Positions 1-8,075 of a DNA stretch of 64,000 bases are shown piece after piece. Every line of letters begins with the position of its first letter. Positions within the stretch are counted from its first letter, which is position 1. The translations under genes were made by a program, and so were the position numbers. The stretch lies in contig JAFRUE010000014.1 of the NCBI GenBank assembly GCA_017441925.1, positions 1 through 64,000 on the forward strand. The letters run 5' to 3'. The notes under the pieces were generated by a model that was not told the DNA's origin, ran no database searches, and saw only the letters and a list, made by a program, of their open reading frames with translations. This DNA is from Bacillota bacterium (lineage in GTDB: Bacteria > Bacillota > Clostridia > Lachnospirales > Bianqueaceae).

Positions 1-39
1 ATTTGTCGTTCCCAGATCAATTCCGATAATCTTGCTCAT
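1..39 (-). CDS. dnaK: DnaK chaperone, N-terminal fragment (cut by window edge)
   Basis: Only the first 13 codons lie in the window. They read MSKIIGIDLGTTN, the invariant start of Hsp70/DnaK with the phosphate-1 motif DLGTTN of the ATPase domain. A ribosome-binding site (GGAGAATT) precedes the ATG. The gene follows grpE on the same strand after 48 bp, giving the standard Bacillota order hrcA-grpE-dnaK, so it is presumably cotranscribed and under HrcA control. Confidence 0.95.
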   Translation of the reverse strand, partial: MSKIIGIDLGTTN

Positions 40-87
40 AATAATTCTCCCCCTCAAATATATTCAGTATTCCACTTTGCGTGGATA

Positions 88-717
88 TCAGTTTGCAACC
101 TTAACCATGCTGTACCGGACAACTTTGCCCTTCATGGTATAACCCTTCTGATAGACCTCACAGACCGTGTTCTCGTCTGTATTCTCATCCTCTACATGCT
201 GCACCGCGTTGTGCAGATTCGGATCGAAAGGCTGTCCGAGAGCTTCGATCTCCTCCAGACCGATTCCCTTGAGTGCTTCGACAAACTGCTCATGGATCAT
301 CGTGAGGCCTTTAGCCATCGCGCTGTCCTTGTCCTCGTCATGCATCGCGGTCATCGCGCGTTCAAAATTGTCGAGCAGTGGCAGGATCGTCTCAATCACA
401 TCCATCTGGCCGCTCTGTCTCTCCTGCTCCTTCTCCTTGGCCGTACGCTTACGGAAATTGTCAAACTCCGCCATGGTTCTGAGCAGCCGGTCCTTCAGAT
501 CGGCAGCCTGCTTCTCGGACTCCGCAAGCTTGGCCTCAAGCTCCTTGCAAAGCTCTGCGGGATCCGCTGCAGCCTCTTCGTTATTCTCTAAGGAAGCATT
601 GTCCCCGGCCTCGCCGGTCTGATCAGCCTCGCCCGCTTCCGCTGCTTCCCGGAGCTCTTCCTCCTGAATCTGCGGCCCGGCCTCAGCCGTCTCCTTCTTT
701 TTCTTCTCTTCCTTCAT
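88..717 (-). CDS. grpE: GrpE nucleotide exchange factor
   Basis: GrpE (209 aa) drives ADP release from DnaK. The N-terminal ~65 residues are acidic and low-complexity (Glu/Ala-rich), as usual for the disordered GrpE tail. A coiled-coil stretch follows (LCKELEAKLAESEKQAADLK), then the family signature around AEFDNFRKRTAKEKE and the C-terminal beta-wing ending YTMKGKVVRYSMVKVAN. I start at 717 because AGAAAGGA lies 6 nt upstream; an in-frame ATG at 747 lacks an equally placed site. The first 35 nt overlap the end of hrcA, so translation of the two is probably coupled. Confidence 0.95.
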   Translation of the reverse strand: MKEEKKKKETAEAGPQIQEEELREAAEAGEADQTGEAGDNASLENNEEAAADPAELCKELEAKLAESEKQAADLKDRLLRTMAEFDNFRKRTAKEKEQERQSGQMDVIETILPLLDNFERAMTAMHDEDKDSAMAKGLTMIHEQFVEALKGIGLEEIEALGQPFDPNLHNAVQHVEDENTDENTVCEVYQKGYTMKGKVVRYSMVKVAN

Positions 718-1783
718 GTTGATTCCTTTCTTCCTGCGTTTCATCATGTGTCAATGCCCTCTGCAGATCGGTCATCATACTGCCCAGCGTCGAAATGACC
801 TTCCCGTAATCCATACGGACCGGACCGATGACGCTGACCGTTCCTCTCGTCTCGCCGCCGACCGTGTATGTCGTCGTGATGACGCTGCAATCCTGCATGG
901 CGGTCAGCTCGTTCTCTTTACCGATCGTGATCCGCAGATTCTGCGCGACGTGGGTAGGATGCGTACTGCGGATCGTTGAAAGCATCTCGTCTTTCTTATG
1001 AAAAACTTCCATGACCGCACGTGCACTCTGTACATCGCTGAATTCCGGAAAATCCAGTATATTGGTCGTCCCCGCGGTATACATCTCCGTGTCGTTGGCG
1101 TATTCGACCGTTGACTGGATCGCGTCCAGCAGGCTCGAAACGATCTGCTGCTCCGCGCCGAGCTCCCTGCGAAGCTTCTGGATCACCGGAAGATTGATCT
1201 CTTCCATCGCGAGTCCCTGCAGATTACGGTTCAGTACGCTTGACAGCATATCCGCCTCATCCTGGGACAGCGCGTGATCCATACTGATCATATGATTGCG
1301 GACAACGTTGCCGTCCGTTACGATCATCAGGACCGCCGAATGCTCATCGACCGGGATCAGCTGCAGGTGTTTGAGCTTGGTACGGTTCATATTGGGCATC
1401 GTGACAACGGTCGGATACCTCGTTATGACCGAAAGAAGCTCGCCGATCTCACGCAGGAGCGCATCCAGCTGCCGGGTCTTGCTCCGCAGCATCGCACTGA
1501 CGACCCGCGTTTCATCCTCTGTTGGGATCCGTCCGGACTGCAGCAGGCTGTCGACATACAGTCTATAGCCCTTGGAAGAAGGGATCCGGCCGGCTGAAGT
1601 ATGCGGCTGTACGATGAATCCCAGCTCCTCAAGATCTGCCATCTCGTTACGGATCGTTGCCGAGGAAAGTCCAAGAGGAGACCTGCGGGAAATGGTACGT
1701 GAACCGACAGGCTCAGCTGTTTCCAGATAATTCAGAATGATCGCCTGCAGAATCTGCATCTGCCGGTTACTCAGACTATCCAT
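683..1783 (-). CDS. hrcA: HrcA heat-shock repressor
   Basis: HrcA (366 aa) represses chaperone operons by binding CIRCE DNA; GroEL normally assists its folding. The N-terminal winged helix is evident (SNRQMQILQAIILNYLETAE, then GSRTISRR and SSATIRNEMADLEELGFI). The central and C-terminal domains end with the usual GPVRMDYGKVISTLGSM segment. The protein is slightly longer than typical (~340-350 aa) because about 20 charged residues at the end run into grpE. The start at 1783 follows AAAGGAGGGG; an upstream in-frame start at 1813 would sit inside the CIRCE element, so it is rejected. Confidence 0.95.
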   Translation of the reverse strand: MDSLSNRQMQILQAIILNYLETAEPVGSRTISRRSPLGLSSATIRNEMADLEELGFIVQPHTSAGRIPSSKGYRLYVDSLLQSGRIPTEDETRVVSAMLRSKTRQLDALLREIGELLSVITRYPTVVTMPNMNRTKLKHLQLIPVDEHSAVLMIVTDGNVVRNHMISMDHALSQDEADMLSSVLNRNLQGLAMEEINLPVIQKLRRELGAEQQIVSSLLDAIQSTVEYANDTEMYTAGTTNILDFPEFSDVQSARAVMEVFHKKDEMLSTIRSTHPTHVAQNLRITIGKENELTAMQDCSVITTTYTVGGETRGTVSVIGPVRMDYGKVISTLGSMMTDLQRALTHDETQEERNQHEGREEKEGDG

Positions 1784-1806
1784 TCCATCCCCTCCTTTTG
1801 GATTTG

Positions 1807-1833
1807 TTAGCACTCAACCGTTGAGAGTGCTAA
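1807..1833 (-). promoter_or_regulatory. CIRCE operator (HrcA binding site)
   Basis: A perfect consensus CIRCE: TTAGCACTC at 1807-1815, a 9-nt spacer, and GAGTGCTAA at 1825-1833. It sits just downstream of the -10 of the hrcA promoter and upstream of the hrcA RBS, the classical place for HrcA repression of hrcA-grpE-dnaK. Confidence 0.97.
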
Positions 1834-1844
1834 CATCTGTATAT

Positions 1845-1873
1845 AAATTAGCACTTGACCATTTCTTTGTCAA
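1845..1873 (-). promoter_or_regulatory. Sigma-A type promoter of hrcA-grpE-dnaK
   Basis: Read on the minus strand, -35 TTGACA (1868-1873), a 17-nt spacer and -10 TAATTT (1845-1850). Transcription would start at about 1838, at the edge of the CIRCE. A second dyad (1851-1877) covers the -35 and spacer; see findings. Confidence 0.8.
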
Positions 1874-1913
1874 GTGCTTTTTGGAAGTTTACAATTTATT
1901 CATATTTGATCGT

Positions 1914-2729
1914 TTATTCCGCAGACAGCGGCCCGTTATCGTCCGGCACGTCCACAATGTCATCATTCAGGATCCTCGGCACAGCGTTCTCTTCTTCCGG
2001 ATTCCAGGTCGGCGGATCCTCCGCGATCAGATCCCACGGCGTCACGATACCAAGGATCGTACCGTCCGGTCTGCCGTTCTTCGTGATAAAAATCACGGCA
2101 AGCCTCTTGCTCCGCTCACCCGGTCTGCGGTTAAAAAGATCCCGCACCATCCAGTAATCCGCTTTCGGCCCGACAAAAGCGAATCTCTCCGAAGTATGTC
2201 TGTCGAGCTTCAGGAGCTCCCCGAGTTCAAAGATCCGTGTGTTCTCGGTGATCCGGTTCCGCTCGTTCATCGTATAGGAGAAAACCGTACTGATGCTGAA
2301 TACACCCGTCAATCTGCCGTTCCGGAAGACCGGCACATGGGAATATCCTTCCTTCTCCATCGCTCTCATGACGGGAAAGACCCTCTCCCCGCTGTCCGCG
2401 ATCAACAGTCTTGAGCGCGGCGTCGCGAAATCAATTGCCGGTTTTGGAGTCCGTATGTACTCCAGCGCGTTCACAAGCACCTGGATCAAGGCATCGGAAG
2501 GCTCTACGATCGCCGCTCCATCCATGTCCGGGTGATGGGACAGGAGATTGCGCACCTCCCGGCAGGTATTCAGATCCTCGCGGAAAGCCGCGCCTTCATC
2601 ACGGTTTGCAAAATCCATGATCGCCGTACCCGGCCGTCCGGATTTAGGATAGCGCTGCTCCAGCACATCTTCCAGTTCTTTGTACAGATTCAGGAACCGT
2701 TCCGCTCTGGTCATTTTCTGTTCCTCCAT
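1914..2729 (-). CDS. CBS-domain protein
   Basis: A soluble 271-aa protein. Residues ~1-100 form a helical region of unknown function (MTRAERFLNLYKELEDVLEQ). Residues ~105-260 carry two CBS-like modules, with typical strings such as GYSHVPVFRNGRLTGVFSIS and GTILGIVTPWDLIAEDP. CBS pairs usually bind adenosyl nucleotides and act as sensors; no catalytic domain is attached here, so the partner is unknown. An upstream GGAGGG supports the ATG at 2729, though the ATG five codons later is also possible. It lies upstream of the heat-shock operon on the same strand, with no clear terminator between. Confidence 0.7.
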   Translation of the reverse strand: MEEQKMTRAERFLNLYKELEDVLEQRYPKSGRPGTAIMDFANRDEGAAFREDLNTCREVRNLLSHHPDMDGAAIVEPSDALIQVLVNALEYIRTPKPAIDFATPRSRLLIADSGERVFPVMRAMEKEGYSHVPVFRNGRLTGVFSISTVFSYTMNERNRITENTRIFELGELLKLDRHTSERFAFVGPKADYWMVRDLFNRRPGERSKRLAVIFITKNGRPDGTILGIVTPWDLIAEDPPTWNPEEENAVPRILNDDIVDVPDDNGPLSAE

Positions 2730-2785
2730 CTGGATCCGTCCCTCCTGTTAACAAGTCTCAGCCGCATTTACCGCGGCTTTTGCCA

Positions 2786-3979
2786 TTATATGAAAGCTTC
2801 AAATACAATATTCGCAAGATCCAGTCCGCGCCGTGTGAGACACAGTCTGTCGCCTTTCTGCTCCAGCAGTCCGTCATGCACAAGCTGCCGGATCTGATCC
2901 GGATAGACTTCCATAAAGCTCCGGCCGAATTTCTCCGCAAAATCCGTATCGGATACACCCGCCGTTTTCCTCAGGCCGAGAAACATCCATTCACTCATCT
3001 TGTCCTCAGGCGTCAGTGTCTCTTCCACTTCGGCGAGTTCCGCCGGATATTCCGCTTTTATATAGCTCTGCAGATCCGCAGTATTCTTAATCCGCTTTCC
3101 ATCAATATAAGAAGAAGCTCCGAGTCCAAGACCGAGATATTCACTCAGATCCCAATAGGACAGATTGTGACGGCTCTCCCGCCCGGGCTTAGCGAAATTG
3201 GAGATCTCATACTGCTCGAATCCGGCCGCTCCCAGGATCTTAAGCGTGTCATCGTACATGCTCCGTTCTGTTTCCTCATCCGGCAGAGTCATCCGGCCGC
3301 TCTCGATCCAGTCCAGCAACGGTGTCCCTTCTTCGACGATCAGGCTGTAGCAGGACAGATGCTCCGGCTGCAATACAAGCGCTTCCTCCAGCGTCTCCTG
3401 CCAGTCCTCCCGGCTCTGACCGGGCAGCCCCATCATCAGATCCAGGCTCAGATTGTCAAAACCCGCATCCCGCAGCATTTCGAAACTTTTCCGGACGTCG
3501 TCCATCGTATGGATCCGTCCGATCCGCTTGAGCAGCCCGTTCTGTGCAGCCTGCATCCCCATACTGACACGGTTCACACCCTGTGCCTTCCAACATCGGG
3601 CTTTTTCCGGCGTAACAGTCCCGGGATTTGCTTCGATGGTCCACTCCGCATCCGGCTCCCAGTCTAAAGCAGCGTCGTGCAAAGCGTCCGACAGCCTGAT
3701 GAAATCCTCTGGGGACATCAGCGACGGCGTCCCTCCGCCGATGAAAACACTGCGTATCTCCGCATTCCGGAAGACATGTTCCATCTCTCTGATCTCACGG
3801 CACAGTGCCGCCAGATAGGCTTCTCGGGCGAGATCACTCCCCGGTGCGGACAGGAAGTCGCAATAAGCGCATTTCCGCACGCAGAACGGGTAATGAATAT
3901 AGACGCCGAGCCGCTTTTTCCGGGTACCGCCCGACTGTGACGCCGGCCGGCTGCCCGGGATCTCTCCGGCATTCCTCAC
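2786..3979 (-). CDS. hemW: HemW-like radical SAM protein
   Basis: HemW (397 aa), related to oxygen-independent coproporphyrinogen III oxidase HemN; the HemW group is thought to be a heme chaperone. The radical SAM cluster motif C33-x3-C37-x2-C40 lies in [16 protein letters not shown]. It is followed by the SAM-binding GGGTPS and the HemW-type C-terminal domain. HemN-specific N-terminal features are absent, which favours HemW over a true oxidase. The start is GTG at 3979, overlapping the lepA stop by 4 nt (GTGA), so the two are translationally coupled. lepA-hemW adjacency is widespread in Bacillota. Confidence 0.88.
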   Translation of the reverse strand: MRNAGEIPGSRPASQSGGTRKKRLGVYIHYPFCVRKCAYCDFLSAPGSDLAREAYLAALCREIREMEHVFRNAEIRSVFIGGGTPSLMSPEDFIRLSDALHDAALDWEPDAEWTIEANPGTVTPEKARCWKAQGVNRVSMGMQAAQNGLLKRIGRIHTMDDVRKSFEMLRDAGFDNLSLDLMMGLPGQSREDWQETLEEALVLQPEHLSCYSLIVEEGTPLLDWIESGRMTLPDEETERSMYDDTLKILGAAGFEQYEISNFAKPGRESRHNLSYWDLSEYLGLGLGASSYIDGKRIKNTADLQSYIKAEYPAELAEVEETLTPEDKMSEWMFLGLRKTAGVSDTDFAEKFGRSFMEVYPDQIRQLVHDGLLEQKGDRLCLTRRGLDLANIVFEAFI

Positions 3980-5793
3980 GTCTTGTCGTCCTCGTCGAAC
4001 TTCAGCACGCTCATGAAAGCCGCCTGCGGGATCTCGACCTCGCCGAACTGGCGCATCCGCTTCTTGCCCTCTTTCTGCTTCTCTAGCAGCTTCTTTTTAC
4101 GGGTAATATCACCGCCATAGCATTTTGCCAGAACGTCCTTGCGCATGGCCTTGACCGTCTCGCGCGCGATGACCTTGCCGCCGATCGCGGCCTGGATCGG
4201 GATCTCAAACAAATGCCTCGGGATCTCATCCTTTAGCCGCTCCGCGATCTTGCGGCCGCGTTCGTAGGCTTTGCTCTCATGCACAATGAAAGACAGCGCG
4301 TCGACCGGTTCACGGTTGATCAGCATATCGAGCCTCACAAGCTGCGACCTCTCGTAGCTCTCGAGCTCATAATCCAGCGACGCGTATCCGCGGCTCCGCG
4401 ACTTAAGCGCGTCAAAAAAGTCATAAATGATCTCGTTAAGAGGCATGCGGTAATGCAGGATCACACGTGTACTCTCAACATATTCCGTACTGACATATAC
4501 ACCGCGGCGGTCCTGGCAGAGCTTCATGATCGATCCGATATACTCGGTCGGAAGCATGATCTCGGCCTTGACCATCGGTTCTTCCATATAGGCGATCTCG
4601 GCCGCGTCCGGCAGATCCGCCGGATTGGACAGTTCGATCATTTCCCCGTTGTTTTTATGGACATGATAGACAACGCCCGGCGCCGTCGTGATCAGGTCCA
4701 GATCAAATTCACGGTCAAGCCTTTCCTCGATGATCTCCATGTGCAGCAGTCCGAGGAAACCGCAGCGGAATCCGAAACCCAGCGCTTTGGATGTCTCTGC
4801 TTCAAAATGCAGCGACGCGTCGTTCAGTTTCAGCTTCTCCAGGGCATCCCGCAGATCCGGATAATGAGATCCGTCCGCCGGATACATGCCGCAATAGACC
4901 ATCGGCTGTACTTCTTTATAACCCGGAAGAGGCTCCGCGGCAGGCCTTGCGGCATCCGTAACCGTGTCGCCGACCCGCGTATGGCTGACTTCCTTGATGC
5001 TTGCGGTAAAATAACCGACCTCTCCGGCCGACAGGCCTTCTTCCGAAGGCATCAGCGTACCGGCGCCCATATAACCGACTTCAACGACGTCATATTCCTG
5101 TCCCGCAGCCATCAGACGGACACGCATCCCCTTGCGGATACGTCCCTCTTTGACACGTATGAAAACGATAACGCCTCTGTAGGAATCATACAGCGAATCA
5201 AAGATCAATGCCTGCAGCGGTGCTTCCGGATCGCCCTCCGGAGGCGGCAGACACTCCACGATCCGCTCCAGGACGTCGTCGATATTCTGTCCCGTTTTGG
5301 CGGAGATCAGCGGAGCCTTCTCGGTATCGAGACCGATGATGTCCTCGATCTCCTGCTTTACCCGGTCCGGATCCGCCGAGATCAGATCGATCTTATTGAT
5401 GACGGGGAGGATCTCGAGATTGTGATCCAGCGCAAGATAGCAGTTGGCAAGCGTCTGTGCCTCTACACCCTGCGTCGAATCCACGACCAGAAGCGCGCCT
5501 TCGCAGGCCGCAAGGCTCCGGGAGACTTCATAATTGAAATCCACGTGTCCCGGTGTGTCGATCAGGTTAAGGATATACTCCTGTCCGTCTTTCGCATGAT
5601 AGATCAGCCGGACCGCCTGCGCTTTGATCGTGATCCCGCGCTCCCGCTCAAGATCCATATTGTCAAGCACCTGGTCCTGCATCTCACGCTGCGTCAGCAG
5701 CCCTGTTTTCTCTATAATACGATCCGCGAGAGTCGACTTCCCGTGATCGATATGAGCGATAATCGAAAAATTACGTATATTCTTCTGAATCAT
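3976..5793 (-). CDS. lepA: Elongation factor 4 (LepA GTPase)
   Basis: LepA/EF4 (605 aa) is a ribosome-associated translational GTPase. The G domain begins with AHIDHGKST (G1), followed by [10 protein letters not shown] (G2), DTPGHVDF (G3) and NKIDL (G4). Domains II, III and V follow, with the LepA-specific C-terminal domain ending in the conserved ...[20 protein letters not shown] segment. Length is typical (about 600 aa). The ATG at 5793 is preceded by a purine-rich RBS (AAAGGGG). It is upstream of and coupled to hemW. Confidence 0.97.
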   Translation of the reverse strand: MIQKNIRNFSIIAHIDHGKSTLADRIIEKTGLLTQREMQDQVLDNMDLERERGITIKAQAVRLIYHAKDGQEYILNLIDTPGHVDFNYEVSRSLAACEGALLVVDSTQGVEAQTLANCYLALDHNLEILPVINKIDLISADPDRVKQEIEDIIGLDTEKAPLISAKTGQNIDDVLERIVECLPPPEGDPEAPLQALIFDSLYDSYRGVIVFIRVKEGRIRKGMRVRLMAAGQEYDVVEVGYMGAGTLMPSEEGLSAGEVGYFTASIKEVSHTRVGDTVTDAARPAAEPLPGYKEVQPMVYCGMYPADGSHYPDLRDALEKLKLNDASLHFEAETSKALGFGFRCGFLGLLHMEIIEERLDREFDLDLITTAPGVVYHVHKNNGEMIELSNPADLPDAAEIAYMEEPMVKAEIMLPTEYIGSIMKLCQDRRGVYVSTEYVESTRVILHYRMPLNEIIYDFFDALKSRSRGYASLDYELESYERSQLVRLDMLINREPVDALSFIVHESKAYERGRKIAERLKDEIPRHLFEIPIQAAIGGKVIARETVKAMRKDVLAKCYGGDITRKKKLLEKQKEGKKRMRQFGEVEIPQAAFMSVLKFDEDDKT

Positions 5794-5841
5794 ACGGCTC
5801 TCGTTCCCCTTTCCCCATGACTTCTCTGATATCTAATGTAA

Positions 5842-5880
5842 GAAAAAACCGCACAGGCCTTGATGACCTTTGCGGTTTAT
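5842..5880 (-). terminator. Rho-independent terminator of rpsT
   Basis: On the minus strand, a stem AAACCGCA...TGCGGTTT with an inner AAGG/CCT pairing is followed by a T-run (plus-strand A-run at 5843-5848). It lies just after the rpsT stop. Confidence 0.85.
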
Positions 5881-5895
5881 TGTGTGCGGAATAAC

Positions 5896-6162
5896 TCAGA
5901 CAGACGCCTTATTGACAGCCTTGGTAAGACGGGAGATCTTGCGGGCTGCGTTATTCTTATGATAAACGCCCTTGGCTCTGGCCTTGTCGATAGCGGAAAT
6001 AGCGGACTGCAGATTCGCCTTGGCAGCCTCGGCATTACCGTTCTGGATCTCGGTCAGGACCTTACGGATCTCGGTCTTAACCTGGGACTTGACCATCCTG
6101 TTGCGAAGAGTCTTCTTCTCGATCACACGAATTCTTTTCTTTGCGGACTTGACATTTGCCAT
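5896..6162 (-). CDS. rpsT: 30S ribosomal protein S20
   Basis: S20 (88 aa) binds 16S rRNA in the small subunit. The start MANVKSAKKRIRVIEKK and the pattern HKNNAARKISRLTKAVN near the C-terminus are diagnostic, as are the high Lys/Arg content and all-helical composition. The RBS is AAGGAG. It is monocistronic: its own promoter lies at 6238-6266 and a terminator at 5842-5880. Confidence 0.97.
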   Translation of the reverse strand: MANVKSAKKRIRVIEKKTLRNRMVKSQVKTEIRKVLTEIQNGNAEAAKANLQSAISAIDKARAKGVYHKNNAARKISRLTKAVNKASV

Positions 6163-6237
6163 CTGAAAACTAGCTCCTTCTGTTTACAAATTCTATCATT
6201 TGAGACACGAATAATAGAACGGACAAACACGCCTATT

Positions 6238-6266
6238 ATTTTATACATTCCCGGCCCGTTTGTCAA
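6238..6266 (-). promoter_or_regulatory. rpsT promoter
   Basis: Minus strand: -35 TTGACA (6261-6266), 17-nt spacer, -10 TAAAAT (6238-6243), about 75 nt upstream of the rpsT start codon. The rest of the intergenic stretch up to 6414 shows no recognisable element apart from a doubtful 24-codon minus-strand frame (6302-6376). Confidence 0.8.
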
Positions 6267-6414
6267 TCACTTTTCTGAAAGTTTTCACAAAAATCTTTTG
6301 TTAAAAGGTTCGGGACGGCAGTGCGGCACCGGCAGCTTCCTTGACCGGTTCTGCTTCCACAGCACGAGTTTTCATGTACCGTCTTTTGTAATATGTTTTT
6401 AATGGTAGAATCTC

Positions 6415-6443
6415 TTTTCATATAGAATATTCTATGTTATATT
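6415..6443 (+). promoter_or_regulatory. Promoter with palindromic operator candidate
   Basis: Plus strand: -35 TTTTCA (6415-6420), 17-nt spacer, -10 TATATT (6438-6443). The spacer contains a perfect 14-bp palindrome, ATAGAATATTCTAT (6422-6435), a plausible repressor site for the downstream small gene. The -35 is weak. Confidence 0.45.
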
Positions 6444-6571
6444 AGACTCAGTTCTGACAGATAAGGCAGCATCGTGCATTATTCCCGGGAAATCTGTATC
6501 CGCAGAAGGCATTCCAGGAAGCGATCGCACTTACGGCAGGACTGCCCTATAAGAAGCAGGGAAGCGTCCAG

Positions 6572-6964
6572 ATGAAGAGCGGAGCCAAAGCCGGGCCGAT
6601 AGCCGAAGAAGTAGTCTCGCCGGAGGAAGCAGCTGAAGAGGTCATCGTCGACAGTGCCGAATACCAGAAGATCGTCGATAAATACACCGATAAGAACGGC
6701 AAGCTCTCTTATGCTCTGCTGAACAAGGATCTGATCCGTTTTATCCACTCCAGCAGCATTGCGCGCAAGATGATCAAAGCAGGTGAAGATGCCGAGAGTA
6801 TACGCCTGTACGCATTCGCCGCCAAATTCCGCACCGTTACCGGCAACAAAGCCCTGACGGAAGCGCAGGTCCTTAAGATTACAGAACTGTTGGATGAAGT
6901 CAGTCCTAAAGGCGTTTTCAGAGAGCTGAACGACGAGATCCGCAAGAATCTGAAACAGAAATAA
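6572..6964 (+). CDS. Conserved-looking hypothetical protein, N-terminus uncertain
   Basis: I do not recognise this 130-aa protein. The first ~25 residues are acidic and low-complexity; the rest (KIVDKYTDKNGKLSYALL to RELNDEIRKNLKQK) looks like a compact helical domain. No signal peptide or membrane segment is visible. The ATG at 6572 has no clear RBS. The same frame is open back to 6458 and reads protein-like residues (LFPGNLYPQKAFQEAIALTA), but contains no start codon. A GTG at 6474 with an AAGG upstream is one base out of frame. The true start may therefore have been lost through a 1-nt deletion. A terminator follows at 6987-7019. Confidence 0.6.
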   Translation: MKSGAKAGPIAEEVVSPEEAAEEVIVDSAEYQKIVDKYTDKNGKLSYALLNKDLIRFIHSSSIARKMIKAGEDAESIRLYAFAAKFRTVTGNKALTEAQVLKITELLDEVSPKGVFRELNDEIRKNLKQK

Positions 6965-6986
6965 GATCTGCCGCGGTCTATAGTCA

Positions 6987-7019
6987 AGCCTGGAAACCAT
7001 TACGGTTCCCGGGCTTTTT
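6987..7019 (+). terminator. Rho-independent terminator
   Basis: An interrupted stem AGCCTGGAAACC / GGTTCCCGGGCT closed by ATTAC is followed by TTTTT. It ends the small gene at 6572-6964. Confidence 0.75.
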
Positions 7020-7060
7020 CATATGTCCGTTTGCCGGGCTTTATGTCCCTGTATCCGGTT

Positions 7061-8050
7061 TTACATTCTGAGTATGACCTGACGGACCGCGTCATCAGCC
7101 TCGAGCCGGCTGAGTTTCATCCTCTCGTCCATATCGGTCATATCTGTCAGAAGCTGTGCCAGATGTCCGGTGTCAAAACGTCTTGCCTGTTTCTGATAGA
7201 TCCAGACCGCCCGTGGCGATACTCCGCAGAAATCCGCACATTCGGCATCCGTCATCCGTTTATCCATCGCAAGTCTCATGCGGAACATCCGGCGCACCTG
7301 TCCCGCAAGCAGATAGAAGATCCGCTGCGGCGCTTCATTCGCCTCGAGCAGCCGCTCATAGATCAGGAATGCCTTGTTCTTATCGCGTCCGCCAAGCACG
7401 TCCGTCATCTTAAAGACATTGTCTTCCGCCTGCTGCGAACAGACTGCATCCACATCCCTCATGGTCACGATCGGGCGCTCTCCGGCATAGGCTGCCAGCT
7501 TCGCGATCTCGAGCTGCTGATAGATCATATCCCCGCCGACTTTCTCGAGGAAATAGACCGCCGTCTGACGGTCGGTCTGTTTGCCGTATCTGGCGAGTTC
7601 CCTTGCGGCGAAACGGATCATGCCCTCCTGGTCCGGCTGGTTCAGCTCGGCTGCTGTCCCGTATTTGGATACCGCTTTATAGAACTGGCTTCTCTTATCG
7701 ACCTGATGCTCTTCAAAGATCAGGAGACTGGTCTCCGGCAGATTCGGGATCGCCTTGACAAAATTCTCCAGCTCTTCCGGTACTCCTTTTGTCTGGAACC
7801 AGCCTGAATCCCGGATCACAGTGATGCGCTTCTCTGCCATGAAAGGATAAGTCTCGGCGCTTTCAGAAACCTGTCCCACATCCGCGGCCGATCCTTCATA
7901 GACCTGCATATTCATCAGGCGATCTTCTTCCGAGAGATTCTTCTCGACAAGCCGGTCGGAATAAAATCTGACCAGATAATCCTCTGATCCGTACAGAAGG
8001 TATATCTGGCTGTATTTCCCGCTCCGAAGCTGTGCCAGCAATTCTTCCAT
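7061..8050 (-). CDS. holA: DNA polymerase III delta subunit
   Basis: HolA (329 aa) is the clamp-loader subunit that opens the sliding clamp. The start MEELLAQLRSGKYSQIYLLYGSEDYLV matches the delta N-terminal domain (LxxIYLLYGxExxL). An AAA+-like fold and a helical collar domain follow (LLAGQVRRMFRMRLAM). I place the start at 8050, where AGAGGAG lies 7 nt upstream; the frame is open further upstream but would run into comEC. It lies 25 bp after comEC on the same strand, a common Bacillota arrangement (comEC-holA-rpsT). Confidence 0.92.
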   Translation of the reverse strand: MEELLAQLRSGKYSQIYLLYGSEDYLVRFYSDRLVEKNLSEEDRLMNMQVYEGSAADVGQVSESAETYPFMAEKRITVIRDSGWFQTKGVPEELENFVKAIPNLPETSLLIFEEHQVDKRSQFYKAVSKYGTAAELNQPDQEGMIRFAARELARYGKQTDRQTAVYFLEKVGGDMIYQQLEIAKLAAYAGERPIVTMRDVDAVCSQQAEDNVFKMTDVLGGRDKNKAFLIYERLLEANEAPQRIFYLLAGQVRRMFRMRLAMDKRMTDAECADFCGVSPRAVWIYQKQARRFDTGHLAQLLTDMTDMDERMKLSRLEADDAVRQVILRM

Positions 8051-8075
8051 AAACTGTCTCCTCTGATGCCCGTTC

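Noticed and set aside
4279-5820. A 513-codon plus-strand frame opposite lepA
   Set aside because: Antisense shadow of lepA with no RBS and no family features.
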